Part shown: piece after piece, positions 1 to 10,326 of the stretch
Layout of the letters: each line of letters opens with the position of its first letter
Position numbering within the stretch: position 1 is the stretch's first letter
Source: Microvirga sp.
Lineage (GTDB): Bacteria > Pseudomonadota > Alphaproteobacteria > Rhizobiales > Beijerinckiaceae
Assembly: GCA_022241475.1 (NCBI GenBank)
Contig: JAKOMT010000004.1
Coordinates: forward strand, 144,001 to 208,000
Length of the DNA stretch: 64,000 nucleotides
Direction: 5' to 3'
Program-made: the position numbers and the translations under genes
Notes under the pieces: model-generated
The model's database searches: none
What the model was told of the DNA's origin: nothing
What the model saw: the letters and a program-made list of their open reading frames with translations, nothing else

Positions 1-415
1 GCTCGCCATCACGCCGAAGGCGCGGCCGAACGTCCTCATAGGCATGGTCGGCGTGGCGCCCGCTCAGACGCCGGGCGAGGGTGAACTGGGATACTGGATC
101 GGCGCCCCGTGGCGCGGTTCGGGCTTTACCACCGAAGCCGTTCAGGCGCTGATCGGTGCGAGCTTCGATCTCGCGGGGCTCGAGGCGATCACCGCCGCCG
201 TGGAGGTGGGCAACCCTGCCGCCCGGCGCGTGCTCGAGAAGTGCGGCTTCTCGCCGGACGGCGAACGGGTCCGGGAGGATTCGCGCTTCGCCGTCCTGCG
301 CCTCGCGCGGACCGCCAGCGGGATCGTCCCCAGCGCCATCGTTCCCGTCCCCGCCGGCGCGTTGGGTACGGCGGCGACGGTGACGACGGCGGAACCGCCG
401 CTCGCGGCCGAATGA
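1..415 (+). CDS. GNAT-family N-acetyltransferase, 3' part (5' end outside window)
   Basis: About 137 C-terminal residues of an acetyltransferase of the RimJ/RimL (GNAT) type. The frame is open from the first codon at base 2, so the true start lies upstream of the window. The segment ELGYWIGAPWRGSGFTTEA is the acetyl-CoA-binding region typical of the family (glycine-rich loop followed by a helix), and NPAARRVLEKCGF is the usual C-terminal motif in which an Asn packs against CoA and the next helix carries a GF turn. The last 45 residues or so are Ala/Val-rich and not part of the fold. In many Hyphomicrobiales GNAT genes lie just before obgE, as here. Substrate (ribosomal protein N-terminus or a small amine) cannot be told. 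Confidence 0.85.
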   Translation, partial: LAITPKARPNVLIGMVGVAPAQTPGEGELGYWIGAPWRGSGFTTEAVQALIGASFDLAGLEAITAAVEVGNPAARRVLEKCGFSPDGERVREDSRFAVLRLARTASGIVPSAIVPVPAGALGTAATVTTAEPPLAAE

Positions 416-449
416 CGCCGCCGCGCCACAGATGCGTAACAATGAGTAA

Positions 450-1523
<1,074 letters not shown>

Positions 1524-1557
1524 CGCCGGCGCAGTGAGCGAAAGAGGATTCCAGACG

Positions 1558-2214
1558 ATGCATCGCAAGCTCACGGGCAAAGTCGTCATCGCCACGCACA
1601 ATTCCGGCAAGCTGCGCGAGATGCGCGAATTGCTCGCGCCCTTCGGCGTCGAGGCGACGTCGGCGGGCGAACTCGGGCTCCCGGTTCCGGCCGAGACCGG
1701 TCACATGTTTTCGGAGAACGCCGCGATCAAGGCCTACGCCGCCGCCAAGGCGACGGGACTGCCTGCGCTGTCGGACGATTCCGGGCTGTGCGTCGAGGCG
1801 CTGGACTGCGCGCCGGGGCTGTTTTCGGCGGACTGGGCAATCGACAAGGATTTTGGGGTCGCCATGGCGAAGGTCGAGCGCGAGCTCGGCCGTCGCGGCG
1901 TCGTCGACGCGGGCGGCAGGCGCGCCTGGTTCGTCTCGGCGCTCGTCATCGCATGGCCGGATGGCCACGAGGAGCTTTTCGAGGGCCGCGTCCACGGGCG
2001 GGTCGTCTGGCCGCCGCGCGGCGAGAAAGGCTTTGGCTACGATCCGATGTTCACGCCCGACGGCGCGGATCGCACCTTCGGCGAGATGACCGCGCAAGAG
2101 AAGCACGGGATCGACTGGCTCGCCGCGCCCGACAACGCGCTGTCCCACCGCGCCCGCGCCTTCGTGGCGCTCGCCCGCGCCTGCCTTGAGTCCAACGCCT
2201 TGAACGCGGGCTGA
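1558..2214 (+). CDS. rdgB: Non-canonical purine NTP pyrophosphatase (RdgB/HAM1)
   Basis: A 218-residue Ham1/RdgB enzyme that hydrolyses dITP, dXTP and XTP to the monophosphates plus pyrophosphate, clearing deaminated purines from the nucleotide pool. Family motifs: [10 protein letters not shown] at 13-22 (substrate phosphate loop), LSDDSG at 71-76 (catalytic and metal acidic residues), GFGYDPMF at 158-165 and SHRARAF at 196-202. The start at 1558 has AGAGGA nine bases upstream; an in-frame GTG at 1534 has no ribosome site. It follows obgE by 34 bases and is convergent with purB, with only ten bases between the stops. Confidence 0.95.
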   Translation: MHRKLTGKVVIATHNSGKLREMRELLAPFGVEATSAGELGLPVPAETGHMFSENAAIKAYAAAKATGLPALSDDSGLCVEALDCAPGLFSADWAIDKDFGVAMAKVERELGRRGVVDAGGRRAWFVSALVIAWPDGHEELFEGRVHGRVVWPPRGEKGFGYDPMFTPDGADRTFGEMTAQEKHGIDWLAAPDNALSHRARAFVALARACLESNALNAG

Positions 2215-2224
2215 GCGCGGTTCG

Positions 2225-3532
2225 TCACGCCTCGCCGAAAACGCGACGGAAGATCGTGTCTACGTGCTTGAGGTGGTAGCCGAGATCGAAGCATTCCTCG
2301 ATTTCGGCGTCCGACATCCGCTCCGTCACTTCGGAATCCGCCTTCAGCAGCGTCAGGAAGTCGCCCTCGCCACGCCAGACCGGCATGGCGTTACGCTGCA
2401 CGAGACGGTAGCTGTCCTCGCGCGAAACGCCCTTCTGCGTCAGCGCCAGCATCACGCGCTGCGAATGAACCAGCCCGCCGAGCCGGTCGAGGTTCTTCTG
2501 CATGTTCTCCGGGTAGACGAGGAGCTTGTCGACGACGCCGGTGAGGCGCGCCAGCGCGAAATCGAGCGTCACCGTCGCGTCCGGGCCGATCATGCGCTCG
2601 ACCGAGGAATGCGAAATGTCGCGCTCGTGCCAGAGCGCCACGTTCTCCATGGCCGGCAGGGCGTAGGCGCGCACCATGCGGGCGAGGCCAGTGAGGTTCT
2701 CGGTCAGCACGGGATTGCGCTTGTGCGGCATCGCCGAGGAGCCCTTCTGGCCCGGCGAGAAATACTCTTCCGCCTCCAGCACCTCCGAGCGCTGCAGATG
2801 GCGCACTTCCGTCGCCAGCCGCTCGATCGAGGAGGCGACAACGCCGAGCGTGGCGAAGAACATGGCGTGGCGGTCGCGCGGGATCACCTGCGTCGAGACG
2901 GGCTCGGATTTGAGGCCGAGCTTGTCCGCGACGTATTCCTCCACGCGCGGGTCGATGTTGGCGAAGGTGCCGACCGCCCCCGAGATCGCGCAGGTCGCGA
3001 TCTCCTCGCGCGCCGCGACCATGCGCGCCTGGCAGCGCTCGAACTCGGCGTAGGCCTGCGCGAGCTTGACGCCGAAAGTGGTAGGCTCGGCGTGGATGCC
3101 GTGCGAGCGGCCGATCGTCGGCGTCATGCGGTATTCGAAGGCGCGGCGCTTGAGGGCTCCGAGCAGCGCGTCGATATCGGCGATCAGCAGGTCGGCGGCG
3201 CGCGTTAGCTGCACGTTGAAGCAGGTGTCGAGCACGTCCGACGAGGTCATGCCCTGATGCACGAAGCGCGCCTCGGGGCCGACGATTTCCGCGAGATGCG
3301 TCAGGAAGGCGATGACGTCGTGCTTCACCTCGCGCTCGATCGAATCGATGCGCGCGATGTCGAAGGTCGCCGCCGAGCCCTTCTCCCAGACGATCCGGGC
3401 GGCGTCCATCGGCACGACGCCGAGCTCCGCGAGCGCCATCGTCGCGTGCGCCTCGATTTCGAACCAGATCCGGAACTTCGTCTCGGGCGACCAGATCGCG
3501 GTCATTTCGGGGCGGCTGTAGCGCTCGATCAT
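2225..3532 (-). CDS. purB: Adenylosuccinate lyase
   Basis: A 435-residue fumarase/aspartase-superfamily lyase acting twice in purine synthesis: SAICAR to AICAR plus fumarate, and adenylosuccinate to AMP plus fumarate. The superfamily signature loop [10 protein letters not shown] is at 265-274, GMTSSDVLD at 94-102, and RSHGIHAEP at 142-150 with the catalytic His144. The start codon at 3532 gives the standard N-terminus [10 protein letters not shown]; longer in-frame starts add unrelated residues. The gene stands alone on the minus strand. purA, which makes its second substrate, begins at the far end of this window. Confidence 0.97.
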   Translation of the reverse strand: MIERYSRPEMTAIWSPETKFRIWFEIEAHATMALAELGVVPMDAARIVWEKGSAATFDIARIDSIEREVKHDVIAFLTHLAEIVGPEARFVHQGMTSSDVLDTCFNVQLTRAADLLIADIDALLGALKRRAFEYRMTPTIGRSHGIHAEPTTFGVKLAQAYAEFERCQARMVAAREEIATCAISGAVGTFANIDPRVEEYVADKLGLKSEPVSTQVIPRDRHAMFFATLGVVASSIERLATEVRHLQRSEVLEAEEYFSPGQKGSSAMPHKRNPVLTENLTGLARMVRAYALPAMENVALWHERDISHSSVERMIGPDATVTLDFALARLTGVVDKLLVYPENMQKNLDRLGGLVHSQRVMLALTQKGVSREDSYRLVQRNAMPVWRGEGDFLTLLKADSEVTERMSDAEIEECFDLGYHLKHVDTIFRRVFGEA

Positions 3533-3684
3533 CGTCTCGCTCTGTCTTGCTTGATGGGATTTGCGTGATGGGATTTGCGCGGGCGGTAGCACGAACCCCG
3601 CCCGCGCTCAATCGCGCGGACGCGTTCGAGAAGCCGCGAGGCGGGGGCGGGCGCGCCGCCCCCGGCGATCAATTCAGCCCGATG

Positions 3685-4470
3685 TCACTTGGGCTGCATG
3701 CGCAGCGCGCCGTCGAGACGGATGATCTCGCCGTTCAGCATGTCGTTGTCGATGATCGCGGCGACGAGCTTGGCGTATTCCGCCGGCTTGCCGAGGCGCG
3801 AGGGGAACGGCACGTTCGCCTCGAGCGCCTTGCGGTATTCCTCGTTGATGCCGTCGAACATCGGCGTGTGGAACAGCCCCGGCAGGATCGTCATCACGCG
3901 GATCCCCGAACCGGAGAGGTCGCGCGCCATCGGCAGCGTCATGCCGGCGACGCCGGCCTTCGAGGCCGCATAGGCCGCCTGACCGATCTGGCCGTCCTGC
4001 GCGGCGACGGAGGCCGTGCAGACGATGACGCCCCGCCCGCCGTCCTGCGTCACGGGATCGAGCGCGGACATGGCGGCGGCGCATTTGGCGCTCATCGCGA
4101 AAGTGCCCACGAGATTGATCTGGACGACCTTCGCGAACATCGCCGTGTCGTGCGCCTGGAAGGCGCCCGTGTCGCGGTTCTTCGAGACGGTGCGGCGGCC
4201 CGGCGCGACGCCGGCGCAGTTGACGAGGATGCGGGCGACGCCGTGAGCCTCGCCGGCCGCCGCGAGCCCGGCGTCGATCGAAGCGTCGTCCGTGACGTCC
4301 ACCTTGCAGAAGAGGCCGCCGATCTCCCGGGCGATCGCCTCGCCGCGCTCGGCGTTGAGATCGAACAGCGCGACCTTGACGCCGCGCTCCGCCAGCATGC
4401 GAGCGGTTCCCTCGCCGAGGCCAGAGGCGCCGCCCGTGACGATGGCGGCCATGGTTCCGTCCAGTTTCAT
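3685..4470 (-). CDS. SDR-family 3-hydroxyacyl-CoA dehydrogenase-like protein
   Basis: A 261-residue short-chain dehydrogenase. The Rossmann motif TGGASGLG is at 12-19, Asp37 at the end of strand two indicates NAD rather than NADP, and Ser154, Tyr167 and Lys171 (YAASK) form the active site. Segments such as NCAGVAPGRRTV and the GKPAEYAKLVAAIIDNDMLN tail resemble the type-II 3-hydroxyacyl-CoA dehydrogenase (HSD17B10) group, so oxidation of 3-hydroxyacyl-CoA in branched-chain amino acid or fatty acid breakdown is the best guess. A strong site, GGAGGAAA, precedes the ATG. It is divergent from the DUF1232 gene and has no obvious operon partner, so the substrate is not settled. Confidence 0.85.
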   Translation of the reverse strand: MKLDGTMAAIVTGGASGLGEGTARMLAERGVKVALFDLNAERGEAIAREIGGLFCKVDVTDDASIDAGLAAAGEAHGVARILVNCAGVAPGRRTVSKNRDTGAFQAHDTAMFAKVVQINLVGTFAMSAKCAAAMSALDPVTQDGGRGVIVCTASVAAQDGQIGQAAYAASKAGVAGMTLPMARDLSGSGIRVMTILPGLFHTPMFDGINEEYRKALEANVPFPSRLGKPAEYAKLVAAIIDNDMLNGEIIRLDGALRMQPK

Positions 4471-4608
4471 TGCTTTCCTCCGTTTGTCCGTCGCACTAGG
4501 CTATCGCGGTCGAGAGGGACTTTGTCCAGCGCCCGCCGAATCGGCGGGACTTGACGTGGCGGCGGGCGCGGCGCCTTGAAGCCGCCTTGGAGCTGACAGG
4601 GGATTTAT

Positions 4609-4995
4609 ATGGGCCAAGCCGGGTACGATGATGATCTGAGCCGCGTTTTCACTCCCGAGGAGATGGAGACGATCCGGCGCGCGGCGCGCGACGAGGACAG
4701 CGTCCTGCGCGGCGCGAGGCGCAAGCTCCTGTCGCTGGCGGGCAGCATCCCCTTCGCCGAGGACGCGATGGCGGGCTGGTATTGCGTGCGCGACGCAAAC
4801 ACCTCGCGACGCGTCAAGCTCATCTTACTCGGGGCGCTCGCCTATTTTCTCCTGCCCGTCGACATCGTCCCGGACTTCCTGCCGCTCCTCGGTTTCACCG
4901 ACGACGCGGCCGTGATCGCGGCCGCGCTGGCGGCGGTGGCGGGATCGATCACCCCCGAGCATCGCGAGCTGGCGCGCGAGGCGCTGCGGTCGTGA
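4609..4995 (+). CDS. YkvA/DUF1232 family membrane protein
   Basis: A 128-residue protein with the DUF1232 core at about 70-110: a hydrophobic helix ALAYFLLPVDIVPDFLPLLG followed by FTDDAAVIAAAL. The pattern P-x-D-x-x-P-D-x-x-P-x-x-G-x-x-D-D is diagnostic of the family. The N-terminal 65 residues are charged and helical. Function of the family is unknown. AGGGGA lies just before the ATG. It points at hisF, 105 bases downstream, but a palindrome in the gap may separate the units. Confidence 0.85.
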   Translation: MGQAGYDDDLSRVFTPEEMETIRRAARDEDSVLRGARRKLLSLAGSIPFAEDAMAGWYCVRDANTSRRVKLILLGALAYFLLPVDIVPDFLPLLGFTDDAAVIAAALAAVAGSITPEHRELAREALRS

Positions 4996-5042
4996 GGGGT
5001 TGAGCCTCCGGGCTTCCCACCTTTCGTCTTGACGCGGGCGCC

Positions 5043-5060
5043 CTTCCTTGCGCAAGGAAG
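5043..5060. promoter_or_regulatory. Perfect 18-bp palindrome upstream of hisF
   Basis: CTTCCTTGC followed at once by its exact complement GCAAGGAAG, 40 bases before the hisF ATG. As DNA it has the form of an operator for a dimeric regulator; as RNA it would fold to a tight hairpin. TTGACG at 5029-5034 is a possible -35 box just upstream, but no matching -10 box is seen. No T-run follows. Confidence 0.4.
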
Positions 5061-5100
5061 TGGCGATGATCCCGCGCCCGCCGAGAGGATCCCGGCGCCC

Positions 5101-5877
5101 ATGCTCAAAACCCGCCTGATCCCCTGCCTCGACGTCAAGGACGGCCGTGTCGTCAAGGGCGTCCAGTTCGTCGACCTGCGCGACGCCGGCGACCCCGTCG
5201 AATGCGCGCTCGCCTACGACGCCGCCGGCGCGGACGAGCTCTGCTTCCTCGACATCACCGCCAGCCACGAGGATCGCGGCATATTGCTCGACGTCGTACG
5301 CCGCACGGCGGAGGCCTGCTTCATGCCTCTGACCGTCGGCGGGGGCGTGCGCACGATCGAGGATATCCGCGCGCTCCTGCTCGCGGGGGCCGACAAGGTG
5401 TCGATCATGACGGCGGCCGTGAAGGACCGCGACTTCGTTCGCCGCGCGGCGGAGAAGTTCGGCGTTCAATGCATCGTCGTCGCCATCGACGCCAAGCGCG
5501 TCTCGGGCGCGGGCGAATTGCCGCGCTGGGAAATCTTCACCCATGGCGGGCGCAACGCCACCGGCGTCGACGCCGTGGACTACGCCCGCGAGGTCGCCGC
5601 TCGCGGGGCGGGCGAACTGCTCGTCACCTCCATGGATCGCGACGGCACCAAGTCCGGCTACGATATCGAACTGATGCGAACGATCAGCGAGGCGGTGAGC
5701 GTTCCCGTGATCGCGTCGGGCGGCGTCGGCACGCTCGACCACCTCGTCGCCGGCGTGCGCGACGGGCGCGCGAGCGCGGTGCTGGCGGCGTCGATCTTCC
5801 ATTTCGGCGAATATTCGATCGGCGAGGCCAAGAGCTACATGGCCGGCGCCGGTCTGCCGATGCGGCTCGACGCGTGA
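5101..5877 (+). CDS. hisF: Imidazole glycerol phosphate synthase, cyclase subunit HisF
   Basis: A 258-residue (beta/alpha)8 barrel that takes ammonia from HisH and converts PRFAR to imidazole glycerol phosphate and AICAR. The N-terminus [20 protein letters not shown] carries catalytic Asp11; Asp130 in AIDAKR is the second catalytic acid at the position known for this enzyme, and [11 protein letters not shown] binds phosphate. The start at 5101 follows from this N-terminus; upstream in-frame starts are not conserved. hisE follows after 13 bases. Its partner hisH and the preceding-step gene hisA lie about 50 kb away in this window. Confidence 0.97.
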   Translation: MLKTRLIPCLDVKDGRVVKGVQFVDLRDAGDPVECALAYDAAGADELCFLDITASHEDRGILLDVVRRTAEACFMPLTVGGGVRTIEDIRALLLAGADKVSIMTAAVKDRDFVRRAAEKFGVQCIVVAIDAKRVSGAGELPRWEIFTHGGRNATGVDAVDYAREVAARGAGELLVTSMDRDGTKSGYDIELMRTISEAVSVPVIASGGVGTLDHLVAGVRDGRASAVLAASIFHFGEYSIGEAKSYMAGAGLPMRLDA

Positions 5878-5890
5878 GCGGGCGCCCGGC

Positions 5891-6235
5891 ATGAGCGGCT
5901 TCACCCTCGCCGACCTCGCCCGCATCGTCGCCACCCGCGCGGCCGCGTCGCCGGAGCAATCCTACACCGCCCGCCTCGTCGCCGATCCCGCCCGGGCGGC
6001 CAAGAAATTCGGCGAGGAGGCGGTCGAGACCGTGATCGCGGCGGTCGGAAACGATCGCGAAGGACTCGTCTGCGAGAGCGCGGACGCGCTGTATCACCTC
6101 CTCGCATTGCTCGCCGCGCGCGGCGTCGCACTCGACGAGGTCATGGCCGAGCTCTCGCGGCGCACCGCGCAGTCCGGGCTCGCCGAAAAAGCCTCGCGCC
6201 CGGCGGGGCAAGGTCCCGGAGAACCCGGCGAATGA
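5891..6235 (+). CDS. hisE: Phosphoribosyl-ATP diphosphatase HisE
   Basis: A 114-residue all-alpha MazG-like pyrophosphatase that turns phosphoribosyl-ATP into phosphoribosyl-AMP, the second step of histidine synthesis. The metal-binding acidic set is visible as KKFGEEAVE (Glu42, Glu43, Glu46) and CESAD (Glu62, Asp65). It is a stand-alone HisE, not fused to HisI. The stop overlaps the coaA ATG by four bases (ATGA), implying translational coupling. Confidence 0.95.
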   Translation: MSGFTLADLARIVATRAAASPEQSYTARLVADPARAAKKFGEEAVETVIAAVGNDREGLVCESADALYHLLALLAARGVALDEVMAELSRRTAQSGLAEKASRPAGQGPGEPGE

Positions 6236-7215
6236 GCCTGGCCCCCGACACGCTCGCCCAGGTGATCGGCGAGGACGCCTCCATCTCGCCGTACCGCACC
6301 TTCACGCGGGACGAGTGGGCCGGTCTGCGCGCCGATCAGCCGATGACGCTGACGGGCGACGAGGTCATGGCGCTGCAATCGCTGAACGACCCGATCTCGC
6401 TCGACGAAGTGATCGCCATCTACCTGCCGCTGTCGCGGCTGCTGGCGCTCTACGTCGCGGCGACGCAGGGGCTGTTCCGGGCGACGCAGCGCTTCCTGCT
6501 GGCCGAAAACGAGGTGAAGTCGCCCTACATCATCGGCGTGGCGGGCTCCGTCGCCGTGGGCAAGTCGACGACGGCGCGCGTGCTCAAGGCGCTGCTCGCG
6601 CGCTGGCCGAACACGCCCAAGGTCGATCTGATCACGACGGACGGCTTCCTGCTGCCGAACTCCGAGCTGAGCCGTCAGGGGCTGATGGAGCGCAAGGGAT
6701 TCCCCGAGAGCTACGACACCGGCAAGCTCCTGCGCTTCCTCAACGCCATCAAGTCGGGACGGCGCGAAGTCGTGGCGCCCGTCTACTCGCACCTCGTCTA
6801 CGACGTGGTGCCGGGCGAGGAGATCGTCGTCGACCGTCCGGACATCCTCATCGTCGAGGGTCTCAACGTGCTCCAGCCCGCGCGCATGCCGCGCGACGGC
6901 AAGGCGATCCCGTTCGTGTCGGATTTCTTCGATTTCTCGATCTATCTCGACGCCGACGAGGACGACCTGCACCGCTGGTACGTCAACCGCTTCCTGCGCC
7001 TGCGCCACACGGCGTTCCGCGATCCGCGCTCCTACTTCCACAAATACGCCGAGCTCGACGAGGACGCGGCCATCGCGACGGCCGAGGGGCTGTGGAACCG
7101 CATCAACCTCGTCAACCTGCGCGACAACATCCTGCCCACGCGCCAGCGCGCGAGCCTCGTTCTGCGCAAGGGGCCGAGTCACCGGATCGAGGAAGTGGCC
7201 CTGCGCCGCCTGTGA
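6232..7215 (+). CDS. coaA: Type I pantothenate kinase
   Basis: A 327-residue prokaryotic type I pantothenate kinase (PanK-I), the first and regulated step of CoA synthesis. The Walker A loop GSVAVGKS spans 105-112. TTDGFLLPN, the RKGFPESYD loop and the YSHLVYD segment match the substrate and CoA feedback-binding regions of the family. It shares an ATGA overlap with hisE, an arrangement seen in many rhizobial relatives. A strong hairpin follows the stop. Confidence 0.96.
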   Translation: MSLAPDTLAQVIGEDASISPYRTFTRDEWAGLRADQPMTLTGDEVMALQSLNDPISLDEVIAIYLPLSRLLALYVAATQGLFRATQRFLLAENEVKSPYIIGVAGSVAVGKSTTARVLKALLARWPNTPKVDLITTDGFLLPNSELSRQGLMERKGFPESYDTGKLLRFLNAIKSGRREVVAPVYSHLVYDVVPGEEIVVDRPDILIVEGLNVLQPARMPRDGKAIPFVSDFFDFSIYLDADEDDLHRWYVNRFLRLRHTAFRDPRSYFHKYAELDEDAAIATAEGLWNRINLVNLRDNILPTRQRASLVLRKGPSHRIEEVALRRL

Positions 7216-7221
7216 CCGGGG

Positions 7222-7257
7222 CGCAAGGTCGAGCGCTCCCGCGCGCTCGGCCTTGCG
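7222..7257. terminator. Bidirectional hairpin between convergent coaA and phaR
   Basis: CGCAAGGTCGAGCG at 7222-7235 pairs with CGCTCGGCCTTGCG at 7244-7257, a 14-bp stem with a single T-G wobble and an 8-base loop. It lies exactly in the 49-base gap between two convergent genes, so it probably ends transcription from both sides. There is no T-run, which is common in high-GC genomes. Confidence 0.6.
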
Positions 7258-7264
7258 TGAGCCG

Positions 7265-7882
7265 TCAGCCCTTCTTGGCGAGCGTCTCGAGACGCGTCTG
7301 CATTTCGGCCATCTGGGCTTTCAGCGCGTCGATGTCGGAGCCGCTGTGTCCGCTCTCGGACTTGCCGCCCTCGCCCTTGCCAGCGTCCCCCTTGCCGGCC
7401 TCTCCCTCGCCGCGCTGGGCGAAGGGCGTGAACATCTTCATCGCCTCGGTGAACATGCTCATATTAGCGCGCATCTGTTCGTCGAGCGTCGGAAAGGTCT
7501 TGCCGCCGAGCGCCTGCTTCACCTGCTCGCGCAACTTTTCCTGCTCGCGCGCGAAGATGGTCATGGCGTTCTCGAGATAGCCCGGCACCATGACCTGCAT
7601 GCTGTCGCCGTAGAAGCGGATGAGCTGGCGCAGGACGTTCACGGGCAGGAGGCTCTGGCCGCCTTCCTTGTTCTCCTGCTCGAAGATGATCTGGGTGAGC
7701 ACGGAGCGGGTGATGTCCTCGCCGCTCTTGGCGTCGTAGACGACGAAATCGTCGCCGGCCTTCACCATCACGCCGAGATCCTCGAGGGTCACGTAGGTCG
7801 AGGCGCCGGTGTGGTAGAGCCGGCGGTTGGCGTATTTCTTGATGATGATCGGCTGCTTTTCCGTCGCCATGTCTTTCGCCAT
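7265..7882 (-). CDS. phaR: Polyhydroxyalkanoate synthesis repressor PhaR
   Basis: A 205-residue PhaR. The N-terminal domain IIIKKYANRRLYHTGASTYV and the GEDITRSVLTQIIFEQENK segment are the family's DNA/PHB-binding region. In relatives the protein represses phasin and itself until it is titrated by PHB granules. The C-terminal part has a Gly/Lys/Glu-rich linker, then a heptad-like helix (DIDALKAQMAEMQTRLETLA). It is divergent from phaA-phaB across 245 bases, which must contain both promoters. The start may instead be the ATG at 7870 (MATEKQP); neither has a clear ribosome site. Confidence 0.93.
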   Translation of the reverse strand: MAKDMATEKQPIIIKKYANRRLYHTGASTYVTLEDLGVMVKAGDDFVVYDAKSGEDITRSVLTQIIFEQENKEGGQSLLPVNVLRQLIRFYGDSMQVMVPGYLENAMTIFAREQEKLREQVKQALGGKTFPTLDEQMRANMSMFTEAMKMFTPFAQRGEGEAGKGDAGKGEGGKSESGHSGSDIDALKAQMAEMQTRLETLAKKG

Positions 7883-8127
7883 CTGGTGCCCGCGTCTCGC
7901 GTTTGGGCGAGCCGGATGGCGCGCCTTTCGTTGATATTGACATTATGCGCTTCGAACGCCCCGCGAAACCGCAATTTTCTGGCGCGGCCGTCGCTCGGGC
8001 CGGCCCTCCCGAGCTTGACTTCGCCGGTGGGCTCGTTTTGATCGGGCTCATGGGATGAAGCGGCGGTCCGCGCGGCGACGCACCGACGCCGAAACAAGAC
8101 GCCGAACAGCGACAAGGAAAACCGACA

Positions 8128-9306
8128 ATGGCCAGCCAGGATATCGTGATCGTCTCCGCAGCGCGGACGGCGGTCGGTTCGTTCAACGGCGCCTTCGCCA
8201 ACACGCCCGCTCACGAACTCGGCGCGGTCGCCGTCAAGGCGGCGCTGGAGCGCGCCAAGGTCGAGGCCGCGGACGTCGACGAGGTGATCCTCGGGCAGAT
8301 CCTCTCCGCCGGCCAGGGTCAGAACCCGGCCCGGCAGGCCGCCATGAAGGCCGGCGTTCCGCAGGAAGCCACCGCCTGGGGGCTCAACCAGCTCTGCGGC
8401 TCGGGCCTGCGCGCCGTCGCCATCGGCATGCAGCAGATCGCCTCGGGCGACGCCCGAATCATCGTCGCCGGCGGCCAGGAATCGATGTCGCTCGCCCCGC
8501 ACGTGGCGCATATGCGCTCCGGCACGAAGATGGGCGACTTCAAGCTCATGGATTCGATGCTCAAGGACGGCCTGCTCGACGCCTTCCAGGGCTACCACAT
8601 GGGCACCACCGCCGAGAACGTCGCCTCGCGTTGGCAGCTCACCCGCGAAGAGCAGGACGCCTTCGCCGTCGCCTCGCAGAACAAGGCCGAAGCCGCGCAG
8701 AAGGACGGCCGGTTCGCCGACGAGATCGTCCCCTTCACGGTCCCGGGCCGCAAGGGCGACACCATCGTCGATCAGGACGAATACATCCGCGCCGGCGCCA
8801 CGCTCGACGGGATGGCCAAGCTGAAGCCGGCCTTCTCGAAGGAGGGCACGGTCACCGCCGGCAACGCGTCCGGCATCAACGACGGCGCCGCCGCCGTGGT
8901 GCTGATGACCGCCGAAGAGGCGCAGAAGCGCGGCCTCACCCCGCTGGCGCGCATCGCCTCCTGGGCCACTTGCGGCGTCGATCCCGCGATCATGGGCACG
9001 GGCCCGATCCCGGCCTCGCGCAAGGCGCTGGAGAAGGCCGGCTGGAAGGTCGGGGATCTCGATCTCGTCGAGGCCAACGAGGCCTTCGCGGCCCAGGCGC
9101 TCGCCGTCAACAAGGACATGGGCTGGGATCCGGCGATCGTGAATGTGAACGGCGGCGCTATCGCCATCGGCCACCCGATCGGCGCGTCCGGCGCGCGCGT
9201 CCTCGTCACGCTGCTCCACGAAATGGTCCGTCGCGACGCCAAGAAGGGCCTCGTCACGCTCTGCATCGGCGGCGGCATGGGCGTCGCCATGTGCCTCGAG
9301 CGCTGA
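8128..9306 (+). CDS. phaA: Acetyl-CoA C-acetyltransferase (beta-ketothiolase)
   Basis: A 392-residue biosynthetic thiolase that condenses two acetyl-CoA to acetoacetyl-CoA. Cys90 ([10 protein letters not shown]) is the acyl-carrying nucleophile, His349 (GHPIGASG) and Cys379 (CIGGGMG) complete the active site, matching the positions in characterised PHB thiolases. AAGGAAAA precedes the ATG. phaB follows 108 bases downstream and phaR is divergent upstream, so the gene belongs to the PHB storage pathway. No phaC synthase is in the window. Confidence 0.96.
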   Translation: MASQDIVIVSAARTAVGSFNGAFANTPAHELGAVAVKAALERAKVEAADVDEVILGQILSAGQGQNPARQAAMKAGVPQEATAWGLNQLCGSGLRAVAIGMQQIASGDARIIVAGGQESMSLAPHVAHMRSGTKMGDFKLMDSMLKDGLLDAFQGYHMGTTAENVASRWQLTREEQDAFAVASQNKAEAAQKDGRFADEIVPFTVPGRKGDTIVDQDEYIRAGATLDGMAKLKPAFSKEGTVTAGNASGINDGAAAVVLMTAEEAQKRGLTPLARIASWATCGVDPAIMGTGPIPASRKALEKAGWKVGDLDLVEANEAFAAQALAVNKDMGWDPAIVNVNGGAIAIGHPIGASGARVLVTLLHEMVRRDAKKGLVTLCIGGGMGVAMCLER

Positions 9307-9414
9307 GCGGACGGTCGCAGCGAGCGCGATCCGCTTGACAACTCCGTCCGGGCGTGGTGGGAGCCCGCCCGGATGGCAACATCAAATCAAACGCAATCAT
9401 TGGGAGGGAACGAC

Positions 9415-10140
9415 ATGGCGCGCGTCGCATTGGTCACGGGCGGAACCCGCGGCATCGGAGAAGCGATCTCGAAGGCCCTGAAGGACGCCGGCTATGCCGT
9501 CGCGGCGAACTACGCCGGCAACGACGAGGCCGCCGCCAAATTCAAGGCCGAGACGGGCATCCCCGTCTACAAGTTCGACGTCTCCGACGCCGCCGGCTGC
9601 GAGGCGGCGATCAGGCAGGTCGAGGCCGATCTCGGGCCGGTCGACGTGGTGGTCAACAACGCCGGCATCACGCGCGACAAGATGTTCCACCGCATGACCT
9701 TCGATCAATGGTCCCAGGTCATGCGCACCAACCTCGATTCGATGTTCACCATGACTCGTCCGGTGATCGAGGGCATGCAGACGCGCGGCTTCGGGCGCAT
9801 CATCATCATCTCCTCGATCAACGGCCAGAAAGGCCAGGCCGGGCAGACGAACTATTCCGCCGCCAAGGCGGGCGTCATCGGCTTCGCCAAGGCGCTGGCG
9901 CAGGAGAACGCGGCCAAGGGCGTCACCGTCAACGTCATCGCGCCGGGCTACATCGCCACCGAGATGGTGCGCGCCGTGCCCGCCGAGGTGCTCAATTCGA
10001 AGATCATTCCGCAAATTCCGGTCGGCCGTCTCGGCGAGGCCGAGGAGATCGCGCGCGGCGTCGTCTTCCTCGCCTCCGACGAGGCTGGGTTCATCACGGG
10101 GTCGACCCTGTCGATCAACGGCGGCCAGTACATGGCCTGA
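9415..10140 (+). CDS. phaB: Acetoacetyl-CoA reductase
   Basis: A 241-residue SDR that reduces acetoacetyl-CoA to (R)-3-hydroxybutyryl-CoA with NADPH. Motifs: TGGTRGIGE at 8-16 with Arg12 favouring NADP, NNAGITRD, and the catalytic Tyr147 and Lys151 (YSAAK). The start at 9415 (MARVALVTGG) has GGGAGGGAA directly upstream; a start at 9373 would add 14 unrelated residues. Forms a pair with phaA and is followed by a strong hairpin. Confidence 0.96.
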   Translation: MARVALVTGGTRGIGEAISKALKDAGYAVAANYAGNDEAAAKFKAETGIPVYKFDVSDAAGCEAAIRQVEADLGPVDVVVNNAGITRDKMFHRMTFDQWSQVMRTNLDSMFTMTRPVIEGMQTRGFGRIIIISSINGQKGQAGQTNYSAAKAGVIGFAKALAQENAAKGVTVNVIAPGYIATEMVRAVPAEVLNSKIIPQIPVGRLGEAEEIARGVVFLASDEAGFITGSTLSINGGQYMA

Positions 10141-10164
10141 CGTCCCGTCGCGGGATCCGATGCG

Positions 10165-10196
10165 GACGCAGGCGGAGCCGATCCGCCGCCTGCGTC
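10165..10196 (+). terminator. Hairpin after phaB
   Basis: GACGCAGGCGG at 10165-10175 pairs perfectly over 11 bp with CCGCCTGCGTC at 10186-10196, with a 10-base loop that can itself pair in part. It lies 25 bases after the phaB stop. No T-run, so the call as terminator rests on position and stem strength. Confidence 0.55.
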
Positions 10197-10326
10197 ATGT
10201 CCGCCTCGTCGGGAATCTTGCGTCGCCGCTATTCTCTTGCGGCGCGAAAGCGCTTAAACAGGGGCGTCGCCGCGCGACGACTTACTGCACTCGCGGCGCG
10301 TCGGGACAAGCGGACGGTCGGAGCGC

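Noticed and set aside
7883..8127. PhaR operator or promoters in the phaR-phaA gap
   Set aside because: TTGACA at 7937-7942 lacks a -10 partner, and I could not see a repeated site that would support a PhaR operator.
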